DNA from: Piezodorus guildinii
Lineage: Eukaryota > Arthropoda > Insecta > Hemiptera > Pentatomidae
DNA length: 64,000 bases
Reading direction: 5' to 3'
Assembly: GCA_023052935.1 (NCBI GenBank)
Contig: CM041297.1
Location: forward strand, 52,743,917-52,807,916
Position 1 is the stretch's first letter, and every line of letters begins with the position of its first letter. Below the pieces are notes generated by a model, which was not told the origin of the DNA, ran no database searches, and worked only from the letters and a program-made list of their open reading frames with translations. The translations under genes were made by a program, and so were the position numbers. Shown here one piece after another: positions 44,286 through 55,599 of this stretch.

Positions 44286-45239
44286 AAGTTTCCCTCAAAC
44301 ATTTACGACTCTGCTTTTGTAATATACACCAGACTTTTTATAGTTCGAATACCTCTGTATTCTCTATCTATTTCACTTCTGGTGACTTACTGTTTTAATA
44401 TTTTAAGTGTTATGCATGTTTATGATAGTCAATTTTTTTAATCATGTAGTGTGTTTCAAAAAGTATGAAACTATGATTATCTATATTGCGCATATTTTTA
44501 TAAGGAAAAGTGATTAATAACATTTTGCATTCTACAGAGGAAATTAAAAATTAGTATCAATGTCTTAATTAACAAAAAAAGAAAACACCATCAAATAAAA
44601 AATAATTAGATAGTAAGGTGGTCAAGGTTGTGATTTCGAATCTCTATTCTTTTCACCTAGAATTTCCTTTCAATAATTTTTTTTTTATCTAAAAGCCCAC
44701 AAGACCTCATAGGAAGCCACCACCTACGAACGACAACCCATAGGACGGACGAAATGACAATGGCCGACAAAATGATGATGGTTGTGGCAAACAATAATTC
44801 ATTTCATGTATAGATTTAACTATTTAATTCATTATTATGCAGAAAAAAATGTAAATAATTTTCCTGTCAAGTCATTGTTGCCCGTACCGTTTCTTTTGAC
44901 ACATTGAGTGGCGGCAGAGAGGTCGTCCTCCCTTCCCCAAAGATGGTTGGCAAAATAAAAAGTTTCAAAATAAAAAGTAAGATAAGGTATTAGTATAATA
45001 GGTGTGGTTATAGAGAGTTTTTACTTCCAAGCACGTACTTTATTTTCAAATTTATATATTTATAGACAGTACTAATATATACATTTTTTTTTTTTTTTTT
45101 TTCAATTTTCGTCCCACTTGCCTTCCTATCGAAAATCTTACCTAAGCTAAAAGAGATTGCATACATATTTTAAATATTTTCACGGATAAAATAATGATAA
45201 GCTATCCCTTTATGTACAAAGTCAAAAAGGATCCGGTAA
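44286..45239. other. AT-rich intergenic DNA
   Basis: No gene or defined repeat. A phrase GTTGCCCGTACCGTTTCTTT near 44878 resembles the D 5' end but is not extended. Confidence 0.4.
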
Positions 45240-45480
45240 AGAAGAGCCATTAGCCGAAGACGGCACAGTTAGAGGCGTGGAGGGAGATATGGGCAGGTAG
45301 GACGGCCCCTGACCCCTGCACTTTGGCACGGCTGGAGTCACGTGGACCGCACGTGCTGGACCTCACGTGACCGCTGTCCCACACTCGGCTTAGCTTCCAT
45401 CGCCAACCGTTTCTACATCCCGCTCTCTTCTTACTCAATTTTATCCCGAACCTTTATTACTCCCTATGCCATTGGCTGAA
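45240..45480. promoter_or_regulatory. GC-rich island with three CACGTG E-boxes in 31 bp
   Basis: CACGTG at 45339-45344, 45350-45355 and 45364-45369, spaced 11 and 14 bp start to start, within strongly GC-rich single-copy-looking sequence. CACGTG is the palindromic site of bHLH and bHLH-ZIP proteins (Myc/Max, Clock/Cycle, SREBP and Hey types). The minus-strand open frame across it (45250-45438) has no recognisable domain. Function as an enhancer or promoter is inference. Confidence 0.45.
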
Positions 45481-45884
45481 ATCAATCTAGCCAAGGCTGC
45501 ATTTCGGACATGCCAAAAGATGTGTCATTCATGCTTGGTATTCTTAAGGTAGGTAAAAACACGATCCAATATAATTATGTAAACAATTACACATTACATG
45601 CTGCGTGTCGCGATTGATAGTTTTGAATTGATCAGGGCAGAAATTAAACCATGCGGGCAAAAAGCTACAGCATATATTTATTTACCTTTAAAAATGCAAA
45701 TATAAGTTCATCAAATGAAAATTTTTTATTCTTCTGTTTTTCTATGTATTAATCTCACGGATTTATTGTGTGACCTATGACCGTGAACAGTGTTCCATAG
45801 TTCTAAATTCAGAGTTTGTGTCAGTATTTTAATTTTATGATTATTATTATTAATACATACTGTAACGTATGTTTCTATCAGACC

Positions 45885-46240
45885 ACGCGAAACAATTATA
45901 ACTACTTGTTCTTCCAGTACCTTTTCATTCGTTCACTGAAGGCTCTCTTCCTTTCTTCAGTCCACTTTGGCCCTCAGGCTTTAGGTCCTGTTTTCTCTGA
46001 CATCACTTCCCGCTTGTACACTTTGTGTCTATAGACGCCTTTGTCCATTACTTTCGCTGAATCAATCTGAGCTCTTTCTAGATCAATTTTGACTTGTGTC
46101 ATCCAGCTTGTAGTGGTCTTGAGTCCTTAGATGTATCTGAGGATTCTGTCGGTGAGACCAGTCTGTGGTAGTCTGCTGATGTGTCCATAAAATTTTTTAC
46201 GGATCTTCAGCTGCCACAAATAGCCGATTCTATCCCTGTG
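45885..46240 (-). pseudogene. C-terminal relic of an RTE-like endonuclease/reverse transcriptase
   Basis: The minus strand reads WQLKIRKKFYGHISRLPQTG, LTDRILRYI-stop-GLKTT, TSWMTQVKIDLERAQI, VYKREVMSEKTGPKA and GPKWTEERKRAFSERMKRYW, then KNK. The KWTEER...H/FSERMK.YW.NK ending is familiar from the C-termini of non-LTR reverse transcriptases in insect genomes. Two in-frame stops are present and the RT domain itself is absent. Class assignment within non-LTR elements is tentative. Confidence 0.65.
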
Positions 46241-46544
46241 TGGGCCATAGCTCTCCATTTTATCATCTTTATTAATACTGCAGTTCCATCTGATGTTACA
46301 TCATAGCCAGAATCTGGAGATAAGTAACATATAATCCAACTCACTGAGATACTCCACTCTCTGGTAATTATATTTTTCATCTTGACATAATTGTAATTAG
46401 AACAAGTGTTGTAGATAAAGTGTTGGAACTCGACCCTCGCAGTAGCAGGAAAAAGTATTAGTTCACCAGTGGTCGATCTAAGGGTAGGGAGACCTCCAAG
46501 AGCCTTCACCGTCTCTATACACTTGTTAATCGAAAATTACGAGG

Positions 46545-46690
46545 AAAAACCTGGCGACTGAGCATGGCTGACCTCCTTCACACCACACATCACATCCTTG
46601 CTCTATCGTTGACCTAGAAGTAGTTTGGGTCTCTGCATTTACTTAACCCAAGACCCTTCATGATTTCATAAAAGGTAGTTTTTATTTTTA
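46545..46690 (+). repeat. Diverged SINE family C body/tail
   Basis: GAAAAACCTGGCGACTGAGC, TTGACCTAGAAGTAGTTTGG and ACTTAACCCAAGACCCTTCA, then TGATTTCATAAAAGGTAG parallel the C tail (GGCGGCTGAGC, GCCTAGAACAGTACGAATC, GAGCCAAGACCTTCATGATT). Confidence 0.55.
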
Positions 46691-46919
46691 ATAAATAACT
46701 ATTATTTCAAACTTTTAAGAAATGAATGAAGAAATATGTACACGTTCTTGTTCAGATTTACTTAGTCAAGCTTACGTTAATTTTTATAAATTAATAATAT
46801 AAATAGTATGAAAGCATAATCATATAATATCCCCTATTTCCGTTTTTCTTTATTTTTTTTCCTCTGTTGCTTACTGTTTATTGAATATAAGCACATTGAA
46901 TACAAGATATGTATTGACC

Positions 46920-47530
46920 GATAGTAAATTCCTTTCTCAGAATCCGCTTACAAGAAGTTGTTTTCCAACGCTAGAATAATAAATTTATATATGGAAAGTA
47001 GGTTCTCCGCCCTCCTGATTAATTCATGCAGTCCCTTGAGCGGGGTAAATTGTACCGAGTAGCGATAACACGTACCTAAAGAACTAACACGAACAAATAC
47101 ACTATAGGCATTAAAATATTTAACAAAGCGTTTCCCAAGGCGCATAAAAAGAGCTGTATTACTTATGGGCCCTCTGAAAACAGACACTATTAGGCTGCTA
47201 ATACACTAGCCCTGCAGGGCTATTAAAAATTCCGAGAGGTTCCCGATGATGGAGAATTGTCTTCTTTCCTCCCCTCGCTTGGTATAATATGTAAATTGAC
47301 AGTGTCGTCGGAGGTGGAAGGGTGGCGGGAGGGAAATTATTGATGCCTTCACACGGGGGATAATTTTCCACACGTAAAGCCTTAATGGTGGAACGGCCAT
47401 TCCGGCCTCTTTAGCCTTAAATATACATCTCATAAATCGTCCCAGACTCAATCATTCATAGTTGCCCACCTTAAATATCTCCCGTCCCCGGGTAATTCTT
47501 TTCTTATCCCTCCAACGTTTGCTGTCCAGA
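46920..47530. promoter_or_regulatory. GC-richer single-copy-looking island
   Basis: Holds GATTAATTCATGCAGTCCCT, GTACCGAGTAGCGATAACAC, GGAACGGCCATTCCGGCCTC and CCGTCCCCGGGTAATTC. Minus-strand frames 46948-47187 and 47206-47451 are open but show no domain and end at unremarkable stops. Candidate conserved non-coding DNA; unproven. Confidence 0.3.
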
Positions 47531-47781
47531 CTGAATAAAATATAGGGCTTCATAGATTCTTCATTCTCAGAACTGCATAATTTTTTTGCGCTTTTTTTTT
47601 AGATGCAGGTATTTCTGAAAGTGAATCACTTTAATATCTAACACCCTTTGCCTCATTTACATATGTGATTACTTTAGTTGCTATGTATGAACCTTGAATG
47701 AAATCCAAATAATGATGATCGCATGATATCTATTTTATTATATTTGACATGAAATGTCAATTTTAGGGACAAAGTTTATCT

Positions 47782-47990
47782 ACTGAGGGCCCCGTGGGTA
47801 TGCGGCTAACGCTAGTCTACCATTCCAAAAGTCGTGAGTTCGAATTCCAGCCTCTGAAAAATTTTTTAATCATATAATTAAATTCATTCATCACCTCCGG
47901 GTATGTGAGACCCGTCAGCCAACTAGTGGCTACTCACAGAAATAAGCTTAGGGAGTGATGACCATTCCCTGTAAGGTATCATTGAAAATC
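47782..47990 (+). mobile_element. SINE family B, plus strand, diverged
   Basis: GGCCCCGTGGGTATGCGGCT replaces the usual head and GTCGTGAGTTCGAATTCCAG the B box. The body GGGTATGTGAGACCCGTCAG, GCCAACTAGTGGCTACTCAC and TTAGGGAGTGATGACCATTC is clear. An older copy than the one at 42882. Confidence 0.85.
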
Positions 47991-48075
47991 GCCGTAGGAT
48001 TTTCGACAACCACACCTTTGCAGACATGGTCTTTAAGGGCGCGTTTATACTGCACGCGTTTTAGGGGCTGGTGCG

Positions 48076-48255
48076 GTAACGGTTTTTTTTTTTAATAATA
48101 ATAATAATAATTTCTTTATTTATTCTGGGATAAGTCCCTTTAGAATAATACAATATACAATAATGAGAGAATTACAGTCTTAGAGTAAGATTAAAAAAAA
48201 TAAATATTTTTTTTAGAATTACATACGCGATACTGCTTCAGGCCAGGTAAAAAGC
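48076..48255 (-). repeat. Non-LTR 3' tail fragment
   Basis: A T run plus TAATAATAATAATAATAATTT is followed by TTTATTCTGGGATAAGTCCC and TTAGAATAATACAATATACA, close to the 3' UTR start at 32300 (TTTATTTAGGAATAATACAATCTG). Likely a 5'-truncated insertion in minus orientation. Confidence 0.55.
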
Positions 48256-48654
48256 GCCCTAAGGTCTGTAGCGTTAAGCGATAAAAATATATATCTAGGA
48301 CTGAGGCACTATACTTTAATCATTCAGAATTGTTTTGATGTCTTTTAACGATCAATTTCTTTGATGTCCTTTGATAGAAACCCAGAAGACAGTCTATGAC
48401 TCAACGACTAAGTGATCTTAATAGGCCTTTTATAAGGCTTTTGCATAGAAACAGTACTGTTCCTTTATTTATTACTTCTACAATTACTAAAAAGGAGTAC
48501 ATATTTTTTTCATGTCATTATGTCATTAAACCTATGTGCCAAAATTTATGAAAAAAAAAATGATTTTCTGGATTCGTTTAAAAAAGTCATCTTCGAAACT
48601 AATAACGTAACGATTTCTGTCAGAACTCCAATTATAGATAATCTATTTTAATTT

Positions 48655-48850
48655 AACTTAAATTTGCATTTCCTTTATATGAAATATATAGTAAGAGAAA
48701 GTATTATGAAGTATCAAGAACGTTAAAATTTTTAATTCAAGTTTTCACAGGAAATAGACTTTGTAGGGTCCCTCCAGTCCAAATTACCAAGTCTCGCAAG
48801 GTCTGCGTGTGTCCGTGTGTTCATGTGTGTGTGGAATGAATGTTAAGCTC
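48655..48850 (-). repeat. Interspersed repeat family D, 3' end only
   Basis: CCTTTATATGAAATATATAG then TAAGAGAAAGTATTATGAAG and GTCTGCGTGTGTCCGTGTGT match the 3' part of D on the minus strand, including the palindromic end. Confidence 0.65.
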
Positions 48851-49199
48851 AAAAACTAAGGTACTTAAAGCCTACGGTTTACTGTCAGACACATAATTAA
48901 ATCCCTAATAATATTTTTTTTGAAAGGCTCGTATACAACACAGAATGCGAATACAAATAAATATTACATATAAATAAACGTTTCTATTTGCTTTATTTGA
49001 TGCTGTTGTTTTATTTTAGAAAGTCTACTTTGGGCTTTGAAGGAGAGAAAGGCACTTAATAGACAACGGTACTTAACTAAATAATACGGATAAATATACT
49101 AATAGCTGTATAAGTATAATCAAAGCTTCTAAAATACAGATGATTGAACTTACAGAAATACACATCGAAGTATTGTTTCAATGGACAGATAGTCTAGTG

Positions 49200-49420
49200 T
49201 CGTAACAGTTGATACTTACATAAACCTCTGGAGGCAGGAGATCCCCTAGCGGCAGAAGACCCAGATGTAACTCTTGGAGGATATTGAGGACAGATTATCC
49301 GTGGAGTGAATCCAGCCTTGAGGATTGGATAGTGTCGACCTCCAAACTTCCAGCTCTTATCTTATCACTTTGGGCAGTTCCCAACTCCGAACCAACCGCC
49401 CTGCTTCCTGCAATCCAATA
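49200..49420 (-). other. GC-richer patch with a donor-like site, no sustained frame
   Basis: On the minus strand GGTTTAT is followed by GTAAGTATC (donor-like, ending near 49216), preceded by about 100 bp open in one frame. All three frames are interrupted further upstream, so a coding exon is not supported. A non-coding first exon or regulatory DNA is possible. Confidence 0.2.
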
Positions 49421-50625
49421 CTCCAATAGTACAACATTATGGTCTTGTAAACATGTATGCCTCTTGTTCAACAAATATCTTAACAGAGCTGAAATATTTC
49501 ATGAATATTCTTCTACTGTCTAAATGTACAATAAGAGGGCTTAGAAAATTTCTTATTTTAATTGATTGAGAAAAAGTTATTTCGAAAACATTTAAGCAAT
49601 TTTTTTTCATAGAATAATACAAGAAGTATACATTTCCTGAAAAATTCTAAGTACTCGTTTGGAAGATAACCATATTTCTAACCACATTATAACAAAATCG
49701 TCTTAATATAACCATTTTTAGCAAATATATAAAATTTATAACAAATATATTTAAGCATATAGGACTACGAATCCATCTTTCGTATATAGGCTCCCATGGA
49801 CACACACACACGTGGAACACTTTTAATCGTTATTGATTTAAAAATTATTTTAAGCGAATAAAAAATCATCATTAAAAAAAAAAAATCATCCTTAAAAAAC
49901 CTAAAAACACAGTTTCTTTTTTTAGATAAAAAGCTTCACTTAAAAAAAGTTAATTCCAATTTATGTTGCAAACAAGTTCTGACTGTATACAACGATAACC
50001 TTAAAACGCTAGAACATATTGAGTAATTTTGAAAACGCTTGTGCTGATGTGTTATTGAAAATTTTGCAGACTAAACTAAAGACCTAGCACTAAATAATAA
50101 CTTTCATTGGCGTGCATAGTTGAAAGGGTAACCGATTGACCAATAGCGAAGTTGTGTGTATTATATTTCGATTTTTCGTAGCGTTTTTTAAGGGTGATTT
50201 CAATAAAAAATTCAGATTCTTGTAAATAATTTTAATCAACTATATGTGTCCTGTTTTGATCTATTGCATGTTGTCATCTTTCAGGTAATTTTTCAATTCC
50301 ATCCTCCAAGAACGGTGCATTTTTGGGCGAAGCGGTTTTCGTCATTCAAGTCGAAATTTCCGGTTCTGAACCGAGCAAACCACCTACAGACGGTGCATCA
50401 TACCCATACACACTGCAAATTTTCTTGACCTCTGTGCAGCAGAATTTCCTTTTCGGAAATTATTATTAAATGACGAAGACAATTTTTTTTTTATTCCATT
50501 TTGAAATTGTCGACTTAAAGATAAGGAATATTGTTTAAAAATATGCATAAAAGCCCCTTAACTAATCCTTTTTTAGAATATGAAACATTACGGCCAAGTA
50601 ATCATGATTTACAGACACAGTATGG
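49421..50625. other. AT-rich intergenic DNA
   Basis: No gene or defined repeat recognised. 50230-50440 is slightly GC-richer. Confidence 0.4.
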
Positions 50626-50800
50626 ATTTTTTTTTTAAAATATTTTTATTGAAATTTACAACTGTATTTTGTGAGATACCACAAGTAAACATGTTGGTAA
50701 TGATAAAATACATGATGAGAAAATACCCATTGGCATCACTCCACTTGGTAACTAAACTAGAAGGTCTCGATGCCATCTTCTTGAAAGGATTAAATTGAAA
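50626..50800 (-). mobile_element. Very short 5'-truncated Jockey-type tail
   Basis: A T run at 50627-50635, then TATTTTTATTGAAATTTACA, ACTGTATTTTG, CCCATTGGCATCACTCCACT and GAAGGTCTCGATGCCATCTT, parallel to the 3' end at 60510-60655 (TTATTGAAATTTACAACTGT, GGTCTCGAGGCCACCGTCTT). Only the 3' UTR and the last few ORF2 codons remain. Confidence 0.75.
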
Positions 50801-50968
50801 TATTGAAAAACGTCAGGAACTTATTTTACAATATAATATTTTTGGCATTTTAGATGAATAAATCAGATTTATCTATATTTTTAGAAAAAGACCTATTTTA
50901 TCGCATTGACGTTTTAATCCTTCTTTAATCAAATCATTAGGTTTTTAGTTAGGTTAAAGTATTTTAGG

Positions 50969-51243
50969 GGGGGGGGGTCACCATAGTGTAGTGCTAGCAT
51001 AACAGCTTTCTATGCCAAAGTCGCGGTTCAAACTGCGGGTGGCCCTAGGATTTTTTAATGGAGTAAAAATCCTTAGTTATACCGTCCTTCAGAGGGGACG
51101 TTAAAAGGTGGTCAGAGCCTTGCGATGTCAGGTACTCGTTAAAGATCCCTATCCTATAAAACCTGGATAAGCAAAATTTAGGACTCCTACTGTAGCATCG
51201 TCGATTAGCCTTAGTAGCATAAAGTGACGTTAAACGAATAAAC
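50969..51243 (+). mobile_element. SINE family A, full length, with 12-bp target duplication
   Basis: AAGTATTTTAGG occurs at 50957-50968 and 51244-51255. The 275-bp insert begins in a G run and GTCACCATAGTGTAGTGCTA (tRNA-like, A-box region). It has a B-box-like GCGGTTCAAACTGCG, then CCCTAGGATTTTTTAATGGA, CCGTCCTTCAGAGGGGACGT, GATGTCAGGTACTCGTTAAA and CCTGGATAAGCAAAATTTAG, and ends in TAAAGTGACGTTAAACGAAT then AAAC. It is the best reference copy of family A in the window. Confidence 0.96.
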
Positions 51244-51274
51244 AAGTATTTTAGGTGAAGGTCAAAGTCTAATT

Positions 51275-51551
51275 ATAAAATTGAAGGCTATAATTAACTT
51301 CAACACTATTTTATTTAATTATGGAGCACTACGTTTCGGCTATAATGACATTTTCTGGTGCAAAGAACAATTTTTATTTTAAGGTGAGTGGGTGCTTACA
51401 ACCAGAAGCCTCATGTCTAGCTGGGTGTAAGTGCCCACTCACTATAGATAAAAATTCATCTTAGCACCATAAGACGGCATTATAGCCGAAACGTAATGCA
51501 ACATAATTAAATAAAATAGTGGTGAAGTTAATTATCAGCCTCTGATTTTAT
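51275..51551. mobile_element. Foldback element 3 (GCCGAAACGTA core)
   Basis: The left arm (51275-51400, ATAAAATTGAAGGCTATAAT...GTGAGTGGGTGCTTACA) is matched by the inverted right arm (51425-51551, TGTAAGTGCCCACTCAC...CAGCCTCTGATTTTAT) across a spacer of about 24 bp. Both arms contain the phrase ATTATAGCCGAAACGTA. The arms differ at several bases, so it is older than element 2. Confidence 0.9.
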
Positions 51552-51902
51552 ATTTAGGTTTTTAGATTATTTGTTATAACCTGTAACACTACAACCGAGA
51601 AAGGTTGAGTACTAATTGAAAGGATTTTATACAGTGTACTATCTGTGCATGGAGGCCCTTTTTCTAGGACTACATTAAACTGGCACATTTTTTCACTCTT
51701 AATTATCTAATTAAAAGAGGCCGGTTCTGTTGAAAAGGTCTCTTAATCCCATCCACAGAATAATTGATTATCATAACCCTTTTCGGACTCCAATATTAAA
51801 CTCTTACTATGAACCGAGATATTTGTAACCCAATACATAAATGAAGCATTCAAGAGAAAAGAGGTTGGACACAGTTAACAATACATATATTATTATTATT
51901 GA

Positions 51903-52146
51903 TATTAATTTCAACATACACTTCACCTCAGCAACTACACGCTCCACCTAACGAACCCCCGAGACGACCCATCCTCCGCCACACAAGAGACCTCCCGCGA
52001 CCACACCTTACCCCGCTCCCACCTGCTTCAGGAACCGGGTACTCCAGGTACTCCAGAGGACCGCTAATTAGTAGCCGTGGCTCCCCGCAAACTAGCCCGA
52101 CTCCTCCGATCGCTCTCACTGCCTCATTATCGAAGGACCATTGTTA
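51903..52146 (+). CDS. Candidate terminal coding exon, Pro/Arg/Ser-rich
   Basis: ACATACACTTCACCTCAG just before about 51930 is a good acceptor. From there one frame stays open to a TAG at 52144-52146. It reads QQLHAPPNEPPRRPILRHTR, DLPRPHLTPLPPASGTGYSR and ISSRGSPQTSPTPPIALTAS, then LSKDHC. The block is far richer in GC than its surroundings and fits no repeat family here. The composition resembles a disordered C-terminal tail, for example of a cell-surface receptor, but no family is recognised. The open frame could also be a by-product of GC-rich regulatory DNA. Confidence 0.35.
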
Positions 52147-52345
52147 GAGGGAGGCTGATTGGATTAGGAGAGCTTTCCGCCGACCTTGGCTAATTGTTAC
52201 CCATCCTAATCGCTATCGACTCATCCCCCGGCTCCTTCCAGGTTACTAATCCTTTCTAGGGCTAATACCAGTTGCTAGGCCATATAATGGGAGCTTAGGG
52301 GCCTCAGGCGAGGAACAGGCTCTAAATGAGATAGAGGAGACTCTA
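52147..52345. promoter_or_regulatory. GC-rich island with repeated TAAT/ATTA-type sites
   Basis: GATTGGATTAGGAGAGC, GGCTAATTGTTACCC, CATCCTAATCGCTATCG, TTACTAATCCTTTC and GGGCTAATACC give several homeodomain-type cores, including Otx/Bicoid-like GGATTA/TAATCC, in 130 bp. Could be an enhancer or a 3' UTR if 51903-52146 is an exon. Confidence 0.35.
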
Positions 52346-52835
52346 AATCAAAGACACAACCAATAGTTTAAAATATAAAAAAAAATATTTGACTTATTAA
52401 AATCCAATGTGGTCTTTAAGAAAACAATTAAAGGTTTTGATGTTTCTTGTAAAAGTCAATATTAAAATCTGAAATCAAATTCATGGGTAATTATCGAACT
52501 TCAGATTAAGCAAAACAGACCCTGCTGTTGTAAATACAAATAAATTTATCCAATAGATGATTCATTAAAACTGTATGATCGAGAATTCCTAAATGCTACA
52601 TCCATCTGTGAAGTTATGACGTTTGTAGTGTCTCTATTACTTTTATATATGGCTACTCATGCAGCTCGGCACTGGGTCGCCTAAATTTAGTAATACAATG
52701 GAAATTTGGGAAATCGATGTTTTCTTCCTAGTCCAACCATGGTTTAGATAAAAGCAATATTGTTGAATTTTGAGCAACACTGTCATCATGACCCAAGACG
52801 TGTGCGAAGACTTTGGCAATTTAGCGAATATATTT

Positions 52836-52837
<2 letters not shown>

Positions 52838-52910
<73 letters not shown>

Positions 52911-52948
52911 ATATATATATCTTATATATATATTGGATATAACCATCC
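52838..52948. repeat. (TA)n microsatellite with GGATATAT interruptions
   Basis: A pure TA run to about 52904, then ATTGGATATATATATC repeated twice. The two overlapping Tyr/Ile open frames here are repeat artefacts. Confidence 0.97.
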
Positions 52949-53064
52949 CTAACCATATATCCATATAATATATATCCATTTCTGTTGAAAATAAAGTATT
53001 TTCACACAGAAGTAATTGTTTGAAGTCTGTTCAGTGATAATCTTTTAAATCCCTTGTAAATGTT

Positions 53065-53345
53065 CGGGGAGTGGAGTGGTCTAGTGGATAGAGCATAGTC
53101 TGCTGTGCTCCGGTCCTGGTTCGAATCCGCCTGTGGCAGAATATTATTTATTCTGTTATTCAGTCGGGGGACGACCCTATAGTATGGAGACCCTCCTGGG
53201 CAGACCCAGCTCTATAAAGTGGTACCCAAATTAATTGGGAAAACTGGCGGCTGAGCGTGATTAAGGCCTAATCACCTCATTGCACTGCCGTGGCCTAGAA
53301 CAGTACGAATCTCTATATTTACTGAGCCAAGACCTTCATGATTGT
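53065..53345 (+). mobile_element. SINE family C, plus strand, full length
   Basis: The head GGGGAGTGGAGTGGTCTAGT, then GGATAGAGC (A box) and the B box CCTGGTTCGAATCCGCC are well kept. The body runs CCCTATAGTATGGAGACCCT, CCTGGGCAGACCCAGC, GGCGGCTGAGCGTGATTAAG, CCTCATTGCACTGCCG, and ends GAGCCAAGACCTTCATGATT then GTAG. A T run follows at 53351-53381. Confidence 0.95.
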
Positions 53346-53754
53346 AGTGTACTGGTTTTTTTTTTTTTTTTTTTTTTTTTGTAATCAGTGATAGTTGCGA
53401 ATGTTAGTTTAGTTACAATGTGAAGCTTTTCGAGGCGCCTTCCTCTATAATGTAAAAGTACACTAATTGTTGAGAATGTGTTTTCATAAACAACTTCATT
53501 AAAAGATGCTCCTTGTGACTTGAGATATAGCCGTGTTCTCCGAAAACATAATTTTAGACTCCGTGAGGATTATCCACCATCATGCAATTGAAAGAGAATG
53601 TAAGGGCCTAGCCGGATAAGCATGTGAAATCTGCTCCTGCGTTTTATTAGAACCAAATTTATATCATTGAGTCACACCTATGAGAAACAACCTTACGCAA
53701 ATTTTTAGCCCCTTAATCCTAACGGGAGGGGAAGTTATGGAGGGGGGAAGAAAA

Positions 53755-54250
53755 AAAAAAAAATTGTTTTCTCCTGAACAGCTCAACTATTTTCACGAAA
53801 AAGATACACGTTATGGACTTTACAAATCGGTTCAAAAAATATTTTTTAAAAATTTTTTAACCACGAAAATGCTGGCCAAAAAATTTTTTTTGAATTTTCC
53901 AAAAAATTTATCTGCTTATGATGGTTGGTACATCTCCAATTTTCGTTATTTCATTGGAGGGTCCTCCATAACATATTTTTTTTTAATTTTATTGCCAAGT
54001 GTAACCCATGGAAAAAAAAATTAAAAAAATAATTTTTTGTCCTTAACAGATCAACCGAATTTCACGAAAAAAATAATGTTAATGGTTTTCTAAGAGTTTT
54101 AAAAAAAAATAAAAAAAATTTATTGCAAAACGTGAAGTCAAAATCTTTATTTTTAATTTTTTTTTTTTAAATTATTGTGGATTGGTATACAACAATTTTT
54201 GCTAATTTAATTCATTAGAGGGTCCTGCACAATATATATTGTTTTTCGAG
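53755..54250 (+). repeat. Two diverged tandem units of ~265 bp
   Basis: GAACAGCTCAACTATTTTCACGAAAAA (about 53777) recurs as TAACAGATCAACCGAATTTCACGAAAAA (about 54044). TTCATTGGAGGGTCCTCCAT (about 53951) recurs as TTCATTAGAGGGTCCTGCAC (about 54210). The 114-codon open frame at 53680-54024 lies over the first unit and has Phe/Lys-rich AT-driven content; it is not supported as a gene. Confidence 0.65.
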
Positions 54251-54721
54251 TTGATCTAAAATTAAAAAAATTATGAATTATGAAAAAATAAAAAAAAGCA
54301 GCATTTTTCAGCTCTCTGAGTACTAGCTGGTCACGCATGAAGAGTAGGGATAGAGCTGTAGGGTCGTAACGTCATTAGATATTACTTACATACTATGCAC
54401 ATACATACTATTTATTATACCTATTATTTTTTTTACACGAGCCCATACTACCTATGTTTTACTATGGTTTTCCTCAGTTTATGCTTGGACATGGCTCAGT
54501 AATGGTACGTTTATATATATTTTTTACTTCTATACTAAAGTCTAAACTTTTGTTTTTATGCTTATCATCTTCATATTTTTTATCATATTATCATTATTTG
54601 TATCTATAATATTTGAGTATGTGGTATATTTTCTGTTTTATTTCAAATGTTATCATTGCCACTACACTCAACAAATTTTGATTATCACATTAATATGTAT
54701 CTCTTTTGTTTGATCTTTGTA

Positions 54722-54775
54722 GCCCTGATGATGGCTCACAAGCTTGAGCCGAAACGTTGTCAAAATTAAAAAAAA
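54722..54775 (+). repeat. Solo arm of the CGAAACG foldback family with hammerhead-like motif
   Basis: CTGATGA (54725-54731), one T, stem GGCTCA (54733-54738) pairing with TGAGCC (54745-54750), then GAAAC (54751-54755) GTTGTC and an A run. No inverted partner is seen within a few hundred bases. Confidence 0.7.
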
Positions 54776-54869
54776 AACATTTCAAAAAATGACTGACTCC
54801 TGATTATTTCCATAGTAGTTTCCACAGTCGACTATACATGGTCAATATAGATTTTGATTTCCGCTTATT

Positions 54870-55230
54870 TCCTAAACCACTGGACGGATTTTGATACGGT
54901 TTTCACCATCATTAAGGGAATTCTTTCCGGAAAGTTTATAATTGAAATACATTGCAATTTAGAGATTCTGAGAAATAGGGAAAAGTGTTCTGTAATCAAG
55001 TCAACAAAAAAATATTCCTGAATCATAAGTAAGACAAAGGCGTATAGTATACCGTTGGAATGCGCATGGATTTAGAAAACTTAATATGCAATAAAAGAAA
55101 CCGTACGAGTAATATAATGTTGTAAGCCCATAAACTTCTGAATATATGTTATTGGAAAAGAAGGAGGTTAAATAGTTAAAATATAGCCAGCGTCGTACAG
55201 GATCGTGCATGTATATTTTTCCAATCAGTT
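54870..55230 (-). repeat. Interspersed repeat family E, minus strand
   Basis: Reverse-complement counterpart of 7740-8215: CCACTGGACGGATTTTGATA, GGAAAGTTTATAATTGAAAT, ATACCGTTGGAATGCGC, GCCCATAAACTTCTGAATAT and GCGTCGTACAGGATCG in order. Shorter by roughly 100 bp through internal deletion. Confidence 0.7.
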
Positions 55231-55599
55231 ATGTGACTTATTTAAATGTATTGCTATTTCATGAATACAGATTTTTCACCGTAAACTAAATGGGATTCCT
55301 ATGAAAAGTTAATTTAACTTAAAAACGTAATTTAAATAGATTCTTAGAAATATAATAGAGTTATTAACCTAATAGAATAGGAACCTTTATTATTTCTAAA
55401 GTTCTTGAATACATGCATGGTAGTCTCAAGTTCTCTTGGTAAAGTGGGAGGTTAACATAACACATCATTTAAATTGCAACCGTGTAAAGTAGGAGCAGGC
55501 CCATTACCTAAGTATAAAGGAATATTTATAGATAGTTCTAGCAGAGATTATAGTGCTTAAATATTCTTTCAAAACCAAAAATACAAGGAACTAAAAAAC

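Noticed and set aside
52296..52306. CCATATAATGG resembling a CArG box.
   Set aside because: Seven A/T bases lie between CC and GG rather than six, so it does not fit the SRF consensus.
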